In this document: positions 36,469 to 49,190 of the stretch, piece by piece
Layout of the letters: every line of letters begins with the position of its first letter
Position numbering within the stretch: the stretch's first letter is position 1
NCBI RefSeq assembly: GCF_051020985.1
Contig: NW_027475134.1
Span: 5,146,001-5,210,000 of the forward strand
Length of the DNA stretch: 64,000 bases
From: Nomia melanderi
Lineage: Eukaryota > Arthropoda > Insecta > Hymenoptera > Halictidae
Direction of reading: 5' to 3'
Translations under genes and position numbers: made by a program
The notes under the pieces: model-generated
Seen by the model: the letters and a program-made list of their open reading frames with translations, nothing else
Database searches by the model: none
What the model was told of the DNA's origin: nothing

Positions 36469-38002
36469 TGCAGCGGGAACGACCTAGGACCACCAGGGGC
36501 CGAGAAAACTACAGTCTCATGGGGCCGGACACTCAGGGTCAGGGGAAAATCCAATATATATCTGGTGATATCTCGGGTGCTATTAGAGATAGCGCAATAA
36601 ACCAAGGTGAATTATCTGCAGGAGGCCCTGGCGCATGAATCTGTGCAACGGGAACGACCTCGGACCACCAGGGGCCGCGAAAACGACAGTCTCAAGGGGC
36701 CGGACACTCAGGGGCAGGGGAAAATCCAATATATATCTGGTGATATCTCTGGTGCTATTACAGATAGCGCAATAAATCAAAGTACATTGTCTGTAGGAGG
36801 CCCTGGCGCATAAATGTGGCCAGCGGGACGACCTCGGACCATCAGGGGCCGAGAAAACCACCGTCTCATGGGGCCGGACACTCAGGGTCAGGGGAGAATC
36901 CAATATTTATCTGGTGATATCTTGGGTGCTATTACAGATAGCGCAATAAATCAAAGTGCATTGTCTGTAGGAGGCCCTGGCGCATGAATCTGTGCAGCGG
37001 GAACGACCTCGGACCACCAGGGGCCGAGAAAAACACCGTCCCGAGGGGCCGGACACTTAGGGTCAGTGAAAAATCCAATATCTATCTGGTGATATCTCGG
37101 GTGCTATTACAGATAGCGCAATAAATCAAAGTGAATTATCTGCTGGAGGCCCTGGCGCATGAATCTGTGCAAGGGGAACGACCTCGGACCACCAGGGGCC
37201 GAGAAAACCACAGTCTCATGGGGCCGGACACACAGGGTCAGGGAAAAATTCAATATATATCTGGTGATATCTTGGGTGCTATTAGAGATAGCGCAATAAA
37301 CCAAAGTGAATTATCTGCAGGAGGCCCTGGCGCATGAATCTGTGCAACGGGAACGACCTCGGACCACCAGGGGTCGAAAAAACCACAGTCTCATGGGGCC
37401 GGACACTCAGGGTCAGGGAAAAATCCAATATATATCTGGTGATATCTCGGGTGCTATTACAGATAGCGCAATAAATCAAAGTGCATTGTCTGTAGGAGGC
37501 CCTGGCGCATGAATCTGTGCAGCGGGAACGACCTCGGACCACCAGGGGCCGTGAAAACCACAGTCTCATGGGGCCGGACACTCAGGGTCAGGGGAAAATC
37601 CAATATATATCTGCTGATATCTCGGGTGCTATTAAAGATAGCGCAATAAACTAAAGTGAATTATCTGCAGGAGGCCCTGGCGCATGAATGTGTGCAGCGG
37701 GAACGACCTCGGACCACCAGGGGCCGAGAAAACCGCAGTCTCATGTTGCCGGACACTCAGGGTCAGGGAAAAATCCAATATATATCTGGTGATATCTCGG
37801 GCGCTATTAGAGATAGCGCAATAAGCCAAAGGGAATTATCTGCAGGAGGCCCTGGCGCATGCATCAGTGCAGCGGGAACGACCTAGGACCACCAGGGGCC
37901 GAGAAAACCACAGTCTCATGGGGCCGGACACTCAGGGTCAGGGGAAAATCCAATATATATCTGGTGATATCTCGGGTGCTATTAGAGATAGCGCAATAAA
38001 TC
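36469..38002. repeat. Deletion-marked block, copy 2
   Basis: It repeats 34,020-35,553 at offset 2,449 = 14 x 175 - 1. The one-base loss in GCGGGACGACC is near 36,829. Private changes include TCAGGGGCAGGGG near 36,712, TCTGCTGGAGG near 37,140 and GGGGAGAATCC near 36,890 (also in copy 3). It runs directly into a copy of the dispersed marker block at 37,819. Confidence 0.88.
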
Positions 38003-38690
38003 AAAGTGCATTGTCTGTAGGAGGCCCTGGCGCATGAATCTGTGCAGCGGGAACGACCTCGGAACACCAGGGGCCGAGAAAACCACCGTCTCATGGGGCA
38101 GGACACTCAGGGTCAGTGAAAAATCCAATATATATCTGGTGATATCTCGGGTGCTATTACAGATAGCGCAATAAATCAAAGTGCATTGTCTGTAGGAGAC
38201 GCTGGCGCATGAACCTGTGCAGCGGGAACGTTCTCGGACCACCAGGGGCCGAGAAAACGACCGTCTCATCGGGCCGGACGCTCAGGGTCAGTGAAAAATC
38301 CAATATATATCTGGTGATATCTCGGGTGCTATTAGAGACAGCGCATTAAACCGAAGTGAATTATCTGCAGGAGGCCCTGGCGCATGAATCTGTGCAACGG
38401 GAACGACCTCGGACCACCAGGGGCCGAGAAAACCACAGTCTCATGGGGCCGGATACTCAGGGTCAGGCGAAAATCCAATATAGATCTGGTGATATCTCGG
38501 GTGCTATTACAGATAGCGCAATAAATCATAGTGCATTGTCTGTAGGAGGCCCTGGCGCATGAATCTGGCCAGCGGGAACGACCTCGGACCACCAGCGGCC
38601 GAGAAAACCACCGTCTCATGGGGCTGGACACTCAGGGTCGGGGAAAAATCCAATATATATCTGGTGATATCTCGGGTGCTATTAGAGATA
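37819..38690. repeat. Dispersed marker block, copy 3 of 4
   Basis: The CAATAAGCCAAAGGG block at offset 4,548 from 33,271. It shares CATCGGGCCGGACG with the copy at 48,322 (offset 10,503), as well as AAACCGAAGTGAATTATC and GAATCTGGCCAGCGGG. Those two copies are each other's closest relatives although they lie about 10 kb apart. Confidence 0.87.
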
Positions 38691-39267
38691 GCGCAATAAA
38701 CCAAAGTGAATTGTCTGCAGGAGGCCCTGTCGCATGAATCTGTGCAGCGGGAACGATCTCGGACCATCAGGGGCCGAGACATCCACCGTCTCATGGGGCC
38801 GGACACTCAGGGTCAGGGAAAAATCCAATATATATCTGGTGATATCTCGGGTGCTATTACAGATAGCGCAATAAATCAAAGTGCATTGTCTGTAGGAGGC
38901 CCTGGCGCATGAATCTGTGCAGCGGGAACGACCTCGGACCACCAGGGGCCGAAAAAACCACAGTCTCATGGGGCCGGACACTCAGGGTCAGGGAAAAATC
39001 CAATATATATCTGGTGATATCTCGGGTGCTATTAGAGATAGCGCAATAGACCAAAGTGAATTATCTGCAGGAGGCCCTGGCGCATGAATCTGTGCAGCGG
39101 GAACGACCTCGGACCACCAGGGGCCGAAAAAACCACAGTCTCATGGGGCCGGACGCTCAGGGTCAGTGAAAAATCCAATATATATCTGGTGATATCTCGG
39201 GTGCTATTAGAGATAGCGCAATAAATCAAAGTGCATTGTCTGTAGGAGGCCCTGGCGCATGAATCTG

Positions 39268-40433
39268 TGCAGCGGGAACGACCTAGGACCACCAGGGGCC
39301 GAGAAAACTACAGTCTCATGGGGCCGGACACTCAGGGTCAGGGGAAAATCCAATATATATCTGGTGATATCTCGGGTGCTATTAGAGATAGCGCAATAAA
39401 CCAAGGTGAATTATCTGCAGGAGGCCCTGGCGCATGAATCTGTGCAACGGGAACGACCTGGGACCACCAGGGGCCGCGAAAACGACAGTCTCAAGGGGCC
39501 GGACACTCAGGGTCAGGGGAAAATCCAATATATATCTGGTGATATCTCTGGTGCTATTACAGATAGCATAATAAATCAAAGTACATTGTCTGTAGGAGGC
39601 CCTGGCGCATAAATGTGGCCAGCGGGACGACCTCGGACCATCAGGGGCCGAGAAAACCACCGTCTCATGGGGCCGGACACTCAGGGTCAGGGGAGAATCC
39701 AATATTTATCTGGTGATATCTTTGGTGCTATTACAGATAGCGCAATAAATCAAAGTGCATTGTCTGTAGGAGGCCCTGGCGCATGAATCTGTGCAGCGGG
39801 AACGACCTCGGACCACCAGGGGCCGAGAAAACCACCGTCCCGTGGGGCCGGACACTTAGGGTCAGTGAAAAATCCAATATCTATCTGGTGATATCTCGGG
39901 TGCTATTACAGATAGCGCAATAAATCAAAGTGAATTATCTGCAGGAGGCCCTGGCGCATGAATCTGTGCAAGGGGAACGACCTCGGACCACCAGGGGCCG
40001 AGAAAACCACAGTCTCATGGGGCCGGACACACAGGGTCAGGGAAAAATTCAATATATATCTGGTGATATCTTGGGTGCTATTAGAGATAGCGCAATAAAC
40101 CAAAGTGAATTATCTGCAGGAGGCCCTGGCGCATGAATCTGTGCAACGGGAACGACCTCGGACCACCAGGGGTCGAAAAAACCACAGTCTCATGGGGCCG
40201 GACACTCAGGGTCAGGGAAAAATCCAATATATATCTGGTGATATCTCGGGTGCTATTACAGATAGCGCAATAAATCAAAGTGCATTGTCTGTAGGAGGCC
40301 CTGGCGCATGAATCTGTGCAGCGGGAACGACCTCGGACCACCAGGGGCCGTGAAAACCACAGTCTCATGGGGCCGGACACTCAGGGTCAGGGGAAAATCC
40401 AATATATATCTGCTGATATCTCGGGTGCTATTA
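39268..40433. repeat. Deletion-marked block, copy 3 (partial)
   Basis: It matches 36,469-37,634 at offset 2,799 = 16 x 175 - 1. The one-base loss is near 39,628. It departs at TTACAGATAGCGCAATAAATC near 40,433, where the other copies have TTAAAGATAGCGCAATAAAC. GATATCTTTGGTGC near 39,720 is private. Confidence 0.87.
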
Positions 40434-43199
40434 CAGATAGCGCAATAAATCAAATTGCATTGTCTGTAGGAGGCCCTGGCGCATAAATGTGGACAGCGGG
40501 AACGACCTCGGACCATCAGGGGCCGAGAAAACCACCGTCTCATGGGGCCGGACACTCAGGGTCAGGGGAAAATCCAATATTTATCTGGTGATATCTCGGG
40601 TGCTATTAGAGATAGCGTAATAAACCAAAGTGAATTATCTGCAGGAGGCCCTGGCGCAAGAATCTGTGCAGCGGGAACGACCTCGGACCACCAGGGGCCG
40701 AGAAAACCACCATCTCATGGGGCCGGACACTCTGGGTGAGCGAAAAATCCAATATATATGTGGTGATATCTCGGGTGCTATTACAGATAGCGCAATAAAT
40801 CAAAGTGCATTGTCTGTAGGAGGCCCTGGCGCATGAATCTGTGCAGCGGGAACGACCTCGGACCACCAGGGGCCGATAAAACTACAGTCTCATGCGGCCG
40901 GACACTCAGGGTCTGGGGAAAATCCAATATATATCTGGTGATATCTTGGGTGCTATTAGATATAGCGCCATAAACCAAATTGAATTATCTGCAGGAGGCC
41001 CTGGCGCATGAATCTGTGCAACGGGAACGACCTCGGACCACCAGGGGCCGAAAAATCCACAGTCTCATGGGGCCGGACACTCAGGGTCAGGGAAAAATCC
41101 AATATATATCTGGTGATATCTTGGGTGCTATTAGAGATAGCGTAATAAACCAAAGTGAATTATCTGCAGGAGGCCCTGGCGCAAGAACCTGTGCTGCGGG
41201 AACGACCTCGGACCACCAGGGGCCGAGACAACAACCGTCTCATGGGGCCGGACACTCAGGGTCAGGGAAAAATCCAATATATATCTGGTGATATCTTGGG
41301 TGCTATTAGAGATAGCGCAATAAACCAAAGTGAGTTATCTGCAGGAGGCCCTGGCGCCTGAAGCTGGGCAGCGGGAACGACCTCGGACCACCAGGGGCCG
41401 AGAAAACCACAGTCTCATGGGGCCGGACACTCAGGGTCTGGGGAAAATCCAATATATATCTGGTGATATCTCCGGTCCTATTACAGATAGCGAAATAAAT
41501 CAAAGTGCATTGTCTGTAGGAGGCCCTGGCGCATGAATCTGTGCAGCGGGAACGACCTCGGACCACCAGAGGCCGAGGAAACCACAGTCTCATGGGGCCG
41601 GACACTCAGGGTCAGGGAAAAATCCAATATATATCTGGTGATATCTTGGGTGCTATTACAGATAGAGCAATAAATCATAGTGCATTGTCTGTAGGAGGCC
41701 CTGGCGCATGAATGTGTGCAGCGGGAACAACCTCGGACCACCAGGGGCCGAGAAAACCACAGTCTCATGGGGCCGGACACTCAGGGTCAGGGCAAAATCC
41801 AATATATATCTGGTGATATCTCGGGTGCTATTAGAGATAGGGCAATAAACCATAGTGAATTATCTGCAGGAGGCCCTGGCGCATGAATGTGTGCAGCGGG
41901 AACGACCTCGGACCACCAGGGGCCGAGAAAACCGCAGTCTCATGGGGCCGGACACTCAGGGTCAGGGAAAAATCCAATATATATCTGTTGATATCTCGGG
42001 CGCTATTAGAGATAGCGCAATAAACCAAAGTGAATTATCTGCAGGAGGCCCTGGCGCATGAATCTGTGCAGCGGGAACGACCTCGGACCACCAGGGGCCG
42101 AGAAAACCACCGTCTCATGGGGCCGGACACTCAGGGTCAGGGAAAAATCCAATATATATCTGGTGATATCTCGGGTGCTATTAGAGATAGCGCAATAAAC
42201 CAACGTGAGTTATCTGCAGGAGGCCCTGGCGCCTGAAGCTGTGCAGCGGGAACGACCTCGGACCACCAGGGGCTGAGGAAAGCACCGTCTCGAGGGGGCC
42301 GGACACTCTGGGCCAGGGAAAAATCCAATATATATGTGGTGATATCTCGGGTGCTATTACAGATAACGCAATAAATCAAAGTGCATTGTCTGTAGGAGGC
42401 CCTGGCGCATGAACCTGTGCAGCGGCAACGACCTCGGACCACCAGGGGCCGAGAAAACCACAGTCTCATGGGGCCGGACACTCAGGGTCAGGGGAAAATC
42501 CAATATAGATCTGGTGATATCTCGGGTGCTATTACAGATAGCGCAATAAATCAAAGTGCATTGTCTGTAGGAGGCCCTGGCGCATGAACCTGTGCAGCGG
42601 GAACGACCTCGGACCACCAGGGGCCGAGAAAACGACCGTCTCATGGGGCCGGACGCTCAGGGTCTGTGAAAAATCCAATATATATCTGGTGATATCTCGG
42701 GTGCTATTACAGATAGCGCAATAAATCAAAGGGCATTGTCTGTAGGAGGCCCTGGCGCATGAACCTGTGCAGCGGCAACGACCTCGGACCACCAGGGGCC
42801 GAGAAAACCACAGTCTCATGGGGCCGGACACTCAGGGTCAGGGGAAAATCCAATATAGATCTGGTGATATCTCGGGTGCTATTACAGATAGCGCAATAAA
42901 TCAAAGTGCATTGTCTGTAGGAGGCCCTGGCGGATGAATCTGTGCAGCGGGAACGACCTCGGACCACCAGGGGCCGAGAAAACCACAGTCTCATGGGGCC
43001 GGACACTCAGGGTCAGGGGAAAATCCAGTATATATCTGGTGATATCTCGGGTGCTATTAGAGATAGCGCAATAAACCAAAGTGAATTATCTGCAGGATGC
43101 CCTGGAGCATGAATCTGTGCAAGCGGGAACGTCCTCGGACCTCCAGGGGCCGAGACAACCACCGTCTCATGGGGCCGGACACTCAGGGTCAGGGATAAA
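40434..43199. repeat. Irregular monomer stretch
   Basis: About sixteen monomers in no long repeated order. Parts resemble other blocks, such as TTGGGTGCTATTAG and GAAAAATCCACAG near 41,050, as in the 26.7-33 kb units. A CTCGAG-bearing monomer with CGAGGGGGCC (+1 base) is at 42,289. An extra base occurs in GTGCAAGCGGG near 43,121. A 350-bp alternation of CCTGTGCAGCGGC and CCTGTGCAGCGGG monomers is visible at 42,390-42,860. There is no gene. Confidence 0.75.
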
Positions 43200-45098
43200 T
43201 CCAATATATATCTGTTGATATCTCGGGCGCTATTAGAGATAGCGCAATAAACCAAAGTGAATTATCTGCAGGAGGCCCTGGCGCATGAATCTGTGCAGCG
43301 GGAACGACCTCGGACCACCAGGGGCCGAGAAAACCACCGTCTCATGGGGCCGGACACTCAGGGTCAGGGAAAAATCCAATATATATCTGGTGATATCTCG
43401 GGTGCTATTAGAGATAGCGCAATAAACCAAAGTGAGTTATCTGCAGGAGGCCCTGGCGCCTGAAGCTGTGCAGCGGGAACGACCTCGGACCACCAGGGGC
43501 CGAGGAAAGCACCGTCTCGAGGGGGCCGGACACTCAGGGTCAGGGGAAAATCCAATATAGATCTGGTGATATCTCGGGTGCTATTACAGATAGCGCAATA
43601 AATCAAAGTGCATTGTCTGTAGGAGGCCCTGGCGCATGAATCTGTGCAAGGGGAACGACCTCGGACCACCAGGGGCCGAGAACCCACAGTCTCATGGGGC
43701 CGGACACTCAGGGTCAGGGTAAAATCCAATATATATCTGGTGATATCTCGGGTGCTATTACAGATAGCGAAATAAATCAAAGTGCATTGTCTGTAGGAGG
43801 CCCTGGCGCATGAATCTGTGCAGCGGGAACGACGTCGGACCACCAGGGGCCGAAAAAACCACAGTCTCATGGGGCCGGACCCTCATGGTCAGGGTAAAAT
43901 CCAATATATATCTGGTGATATCTCGTGTGCTATTACAGATAGCGCAATAAATCAAAGTGCATTGTCTGTAGGAGGCCCTGGCGCATGAATCTGTGCAGCG
44001 GGAACGACCTCGGACCACCAGGGGCCGAGAAAACCACAGTCTCATGGGGCCGGACACTCAGGGTCAGGGGAAAATCCAATATATATCTGGTGATATCTCG
44101 GGTGCTATTAGAGATAGCGCAGTAAACCAAAGTGAATTATCTGCAGGAGGCCCTGGCGCATGAATGTGTGCAGCGGGAACGACCTCGGACCACCAGGGGC
44201 CGAAAAAACCACAGTCTCATGGGGCCGGATACTCAGGGTCAGGGGAAAATTCAATATAGATCTGGTGATATCTCGGGTGCTATTACAGATAGCGCAATAA
44301 ATCAAAGTGCATTGTCTGTAGGAGGCCCTGGCGCATGAATCTGTGCAGCGGGAACGACCTCGGACCACCAGGGGCCGAGAAACCCGCAGTCTCATGGGGC
44401 CGGACACTCAGGGTCAGGGAAAAATCCAATATATATCTGTTGATATCTCGGGCGCTATTAGAGATAGCGCAATAAACCAAAGTGAATTATCTGCAGGAGG
44501 CCCTGGCGCATGAATCTGTGCAGCGGGAACGACCTCGGACCACCAGGGGCCGAGAAAACCACCGTCTCATGGGGCCGGACACTCAGGGTCAGGGAAAAAT
44601 CCAATATATATCTGGTGATATCTCGGGTGCTATTAGAGATAGCGCAATAAACCAAAGTGAGTTATCTGCAGGAGGCCCTGGCGCCTGAAGCTGTGCAGCG
44701 GGAACGACCTCGGACCACCAGGGGCCGAGGAAAGCACCGTCTCGAGGGGGCCGGACACTCAGGGTCAGGGGAAAATCCAATATAGATCTGGTGATATCTC
44801 GGGTGCTATTACAGATAGCGCAATAAATCAAAGTGCATTGTCTGTAGGAGGCCCTGGCGCATGAACCTGTGCAGCGGGAACGACCTCGGACCACCAGGGG
44901 CCGAGAAAACGACCGTCTCATGGGGCCGGACGCTCAGGGTCAGTGAAAAATCCAATATATATCTGGTGATATCTCGGGTGCTATTACAGATAGCGAAATA
45001 AATCAAAGTGCATTGTCTGTAGGAGGCCCTGGCGCATGAATCTGTGCAGCGGGAACGACCTCGGACCACCAGGGGCCGAGAAAACCACAGTCTCATGG
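43200..45098. repeat. 17-monomer period block, copy 1
   Basis: It matches about 46,176-48,075 at offset 2,976, changing to 2,977 after a one-base loss in CCGAGAACCCACAG near 43,682. Markers are ATCTGTTGATATC, GCGCCTGAAGCTG, GGAAAGCACCGTCTCGAGGG (+1 base), CGACGTCGGACC, CCCTCATGGTC, CTCGTGTGC and GCAGTAAACC. Confidence 0.88.
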
Positions 45099-46175
45099 GG
45101 CCGGACACTCAGGGTCAGGGGAAAATCCAATATATATCTGGTGATATCTCGGGTGCTATTAGAGATAGCGCAGTAAACCAAAGTGAATTATCTGCAGGAG
45201 GCCCTGGCGCATGAATGTGTGCAGCGGGAACGACCTCGGACCACCAGGGGCCGAAAAAACCACCGTCTCATGGGGCCGGATACTCAGGGTCAGGGGAAAA
45301 TTCAATATAGATCTGGTGATATCTCGGGTGCTATTACAGATAGCGCAATAAATCAAAGTGCATTGTCTGTAGGAGGCCCTGGCGCATGAATCTGTGCAAG
45401 GGGAACGACCTCGGACCACCAGGGGCCGAGAAAACCACAGTCTCATGGGGCCGGACACACAGGGTCAGGGAAAAATTTAAAATATATCTGGTGATATCTT
45501 GGGTGCTATTAGAGATAGCGCAATAAACCCAAGTGAATTATCTGCAGGAGGCCCTGGCGCATGAATCTGTGCAACGGGAACGACCTGGGACCACCAGGGG
45601 CCGAAAAAACCACAGTCTCATGGGGCCGGACACTCAGGGTCAGGGAAAAATCCAATATATATCTGGTGATATCTCGGGTGCTATTACAGATAGCGCAATA
45701 AATCAAAGTGCATTGTCTGTAGGAGGCCCTGGCGCATGAATCTGTGCAGCGGGAACGACCTCGGACCACCAGGGGCCGAGAAAACCACAGTCTCATGGGG
45801 CCGGACACTCAGGGTCAGGGGAAAATCCAATATATATCTGGTGATATCTCGGGTGCTATTAGAGATAGCGCAGTAAACCAAAGTGAATTATCTGCAGGAG
45901 GCCCTGGCGCATGAATGTGTGCAGCGGGAACGACCTCGGACCACCAGGGGCCGAAAAAACCACCGTCTCATGGGGCCGGATACTCAGGGTCAGGGGAAAA
46001 TTCAATATAGATCTGGTGATATCTCGGGTGCTATTACAGATAGCGCAATAAATCAAAGTGCATTGTCTGTAGGAGGCCCTGGCGCATGAATCTGTGCAGC
46101 GGGAACGACCTCGGACCACCAGGGGCCGAGAAAACCGCAGTCTCATGGGGCCGGACACTCAGGGTCAGGGAAAAA
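45099..46175. repeat. Extra monomers inside the 17-mer unit
   Basis: Two re-copies of the 44,108 monomer run (GCAGTAAACC, ATGAATGTGTGCAGC, GGATACTCAGGG, AATTCAATATAGATC) start at about 45,159 (offset 1,051) and 45,859 (offset 1,751). Between them are monomers with GGACACACAGGG and AATTTAAAATATATCTGG (near 45,475). This shows secondary duplication inside the larger unit. Confidence 0.82.
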
Positions 46176-48075
46176 TCCAATATATATCTGTTGATATCTC
46201 GGGCGCTATTAGAGATAGCGCAATAAACCAAAGTGAATTATCTGCAGGAGGCCCTGGCGCATGAATCTGTGCAGCGGGAACGACCTCGTACCACCAGGGG
46301 CCGAGAAAACCACCGTCTCATGGGGCCGGACACTCAGGGTCAGGGAAAAATCCAATATATATCTGGTGATATCTCGGGTGCTATTAGAGATAGCGCAATA
46401 AACCAAAGTGAGTTATCTGCAGGAGGCCCTGGCGCCTGAAGCTGTGCAGCGGGAACGACCTCGGACCACCAGGGGCCGAGGAAAGCACCGTCTCGAGGGG
46501 GCCGGACACTCAGGGTCAGGGGAAAATCCAATATAGATCTGGTGATATCTCGGGTGCTATTACAGATAGCGCAATAAATCAAAGTGCATTGTCTGTAGGA
46601 GGCCCTGGCGCATGAACCTGTGCAGCGGGAACGACCTCGGACCACCAGGGGCCGAGAAAACCACAGTCTCATGGGGCCGGACACTCAGGGTCAGGGTAAA
46701 ATCCAATATATATCTGGTGATATCTCGGGTGCTATTACAGATAGCGAAATAAATCAAAGTGCATTGTCTGTAGGAGGCCCTGGCGCATGAATCTGTGCAG
46801 CGGGAACGACGTCGGACCACCAGGGGCCGAAAAAACCACAGTCTCATGGGGCCGGACCCTCATGGTCAGGGTAAAATCCAATATATATCTGGTGATATCT
46901 CGTGTGCTATTACAGATAGCGCAATAAATCAAAGTGCATTGTCTGTAGGAGGCCCTGGCGCATGAATCTGTGCAGCGGGAACGACCTCGGACCACCAGGG
47001 GCCGAGAAAACCACAGTCTCATGGGGCCGGACACTCAGGGTCAGGGGAAAATCCAATATATATCTGGTGATATCTCGGGTGCTATTAGAGATAGCGCAGT
47101 AAACCAAAGTGAATTATCTGCAGGAGGCCCTGGCGCATGAATGTGTGCAGCGGGAACGACCTCGGACCACCAGGGGCCGAAAAAACCACAGTCTCATGGG
47201 GCCGGATACTCAGGGTCAGGGGAAAATTCAATATAGATCTGGTGATATCTCGGGTGCTATTACAGATAGCGCAATAAATCAAAGTGCATTGTCTGTAGGA
47301 GGCCCTGGCGCATGAATCTGTGCAGCGGGAACGACCTCGGACCACCAGGGGCCGAGAAAACCGCAGTCTCATGGGGCCGGACACTCAGGGTCAGGGAAAA
47401 ATCCAATATATATCTGTTGATATCTCGGGCGCTATTAGAGATAGCGCAATAAACCAAAGTGAATTATCTGCAGGAGGCCCTGGCGCATGAATCTGTGCAG
47501 CGGGAACGACCTCGGACCACCAGGGGCCGAGAAAACCACCGTCTCATGGGGCCGGACACTCAGGGTCAGGGAAAAATCCAATATATATCTGGTGATATCT
47601 CGGGTGCTATTAGAGATAGCGCAATAAACCAAAGTGAGTTATCTGCAGGAGGCCCTGGCGCCTGAAGCTGTGCAGCGGGAACGACCTCGGACCACCAGGG
47701 GCCGAGGAAAGCACCGTCTCGAGGGGGCCGGACACTCAGGGTCAGGGGAAAATCCAATATAGATCTGGTGATATCTCGGGTGCTATTACAGATAGCGCAA
47801 TAAATCAAAGTGCATTGTCTGTAGGAGGCCCTGGCGCATGAACCTGTGCAGCGGGAACGACCTCGGACCACCAGGGGCCGAGAAAACGACCGTCTCATGG
47901 GGCCGGACGCTCAGGGTCAGTGAAAAATCCAATATATATCTGGTGATATCTCGGGTGCTATTAGAGATAGCGAAATAAATCAAAGTGCATTGTCTGTAGG
48001 AGGCCCTGGCGCATGAATCTGTGCAGCGGGAACGACCTCGGACCACCAGGGGCCGAGAAAACCACAGTCTCATGG
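46176..48075. repeat. 17-monomer period block, copy 2
   Basis: This is the second copy of 43,200-45,098. It contains the same CTCGAG monomers at 46,492 and 47,718 and the same CGACGTCGGACC and CTCGTGTGC variants. It has GAGAAAACCACAG where copy 1 has the one-base loss, and GACCTCGTACCACC near 46,288 is private. Confidence 0.88.
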
Positions 48076-48321
48076 GGCCGGATACTCAGGGTCAGGGAAA
48101 ATCCAATATAGATCTGGTGATATCTCGGGTGCTATTACAGATAGCGCAATAAATCATAGTGCATTGTCTGTAGGAGGCCCTGGCGCATGAATCTGTGCAG
48201 CGGGAACGACCTCGGACCACCAGGGGCCGAGAAAACCACCGTCTCATGGGGCCGGACACTCAGGGTCAGGGAAAAATCCAATATATATCTGGTGATATCT
48301 CGGGCGCTATTAGAGATAGTG

Positions 48322-49190
48322 CAATAAGCCAAAGGGAATTATCTGCAGGAGGCCCTGGCGCATGCATCAGTGCAGCGGGAACGACCTAGGACCACCAGGG
48401 GCCGAGAAAACCACAGTCTCATGGGGCCGGACACTCAGGGTCAGGGGAAAATCCAATATATATCTGGTGATATCTCGGGTGCTATTAGAGATAGCGCAAT
48501 AAATCAAAGTGCATTGTCTGTAGGAGGCCCTGGCGCATGAATCTGTGCAGCGGGAACGACCTCGGAACACCAGGGGCCGAGAAAACCACCGTCTCATGGG
48601 GCAGGACACTCAGGGTCAGTGAAAAATTCAATATATATCTGGTGATATCTCGGGTGCTATTACAGATAGCGCAATAAATCAAAGTGCATTGTCTGTAGGA
48701 GACGCTGGCGCATGAACCTGTGCAGCGGGAACGTTCCCGGACCACCAGGGGCCGAGAAAACGACCGTCTCATCGGGCCGGACGCTCAGGGTCAGTGAAAA
48801 ATCCAATATATATCTGGTGATATCTCGGGTGCTATTAGAGATAGCGCAATAAACCGAAGTGAATTATCTGCAGGAGGCCCTGGCGCATGAATCTGTGCAA
48901 CGGGAACGACCTCGGACCACCAGGGGCCGAGAAAACCACAGTCTCATGGGGCCGGATACTCAGGGTCAGGGAAAATCCAATATAGATCTGGTGATATCTC
49001 GGGTGCTATTACAGATAGCGCAATAAATCATAGTGCATTGTCTGTAGGAGGCCCTGGCGCATGAATCTGGCCAGCGGGAACGACCTCGGACCACCAGCGG
49101 CCGAGAAAACCACCGTCTCATGGGGCCGGACACTCAGGGTCGGGGAAAAATCTAATATATATCTGGTGATATCTCGGATGCTATTAGAGA
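48322..49190. repeat. Dispersed marker block, copy 4 of 4
   Basis: It opens CAATAAGCCAAAGGG at 48,322 after GAGATAGTG and carries CATCAGTG, CCTAGGACC, GGAGACGCTGG, CATCGGGCCGGACG and GAATCTGGCCAGCGG. It matches 37,819 onward at offset 10,503. Single-base losses occur near 48,099 (just before it) and 48,972, both in GTCAGGGAAAATCC. Confidence 0.87.

Larger units (their letters stand above)
42289..47723. repeat. Five CTCGAG-bearing (+1) monomers
   Basis: CACCGTCTCGAGGGGGCC replaces the usual CACCGTCTCATGGGGCC in five monomers, with CTCGAG starting at 42,289, 43,516, 44,741, 46,492 and 47,718. Each is one base longer than consensus. The last four sit at equivalent positions of the 43.2-48.1 kb higher-order copies. 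CTCGAG is the XhoI recognition sequence, so a digest would produce a diagnostic ladder. Confidence 0.9.
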
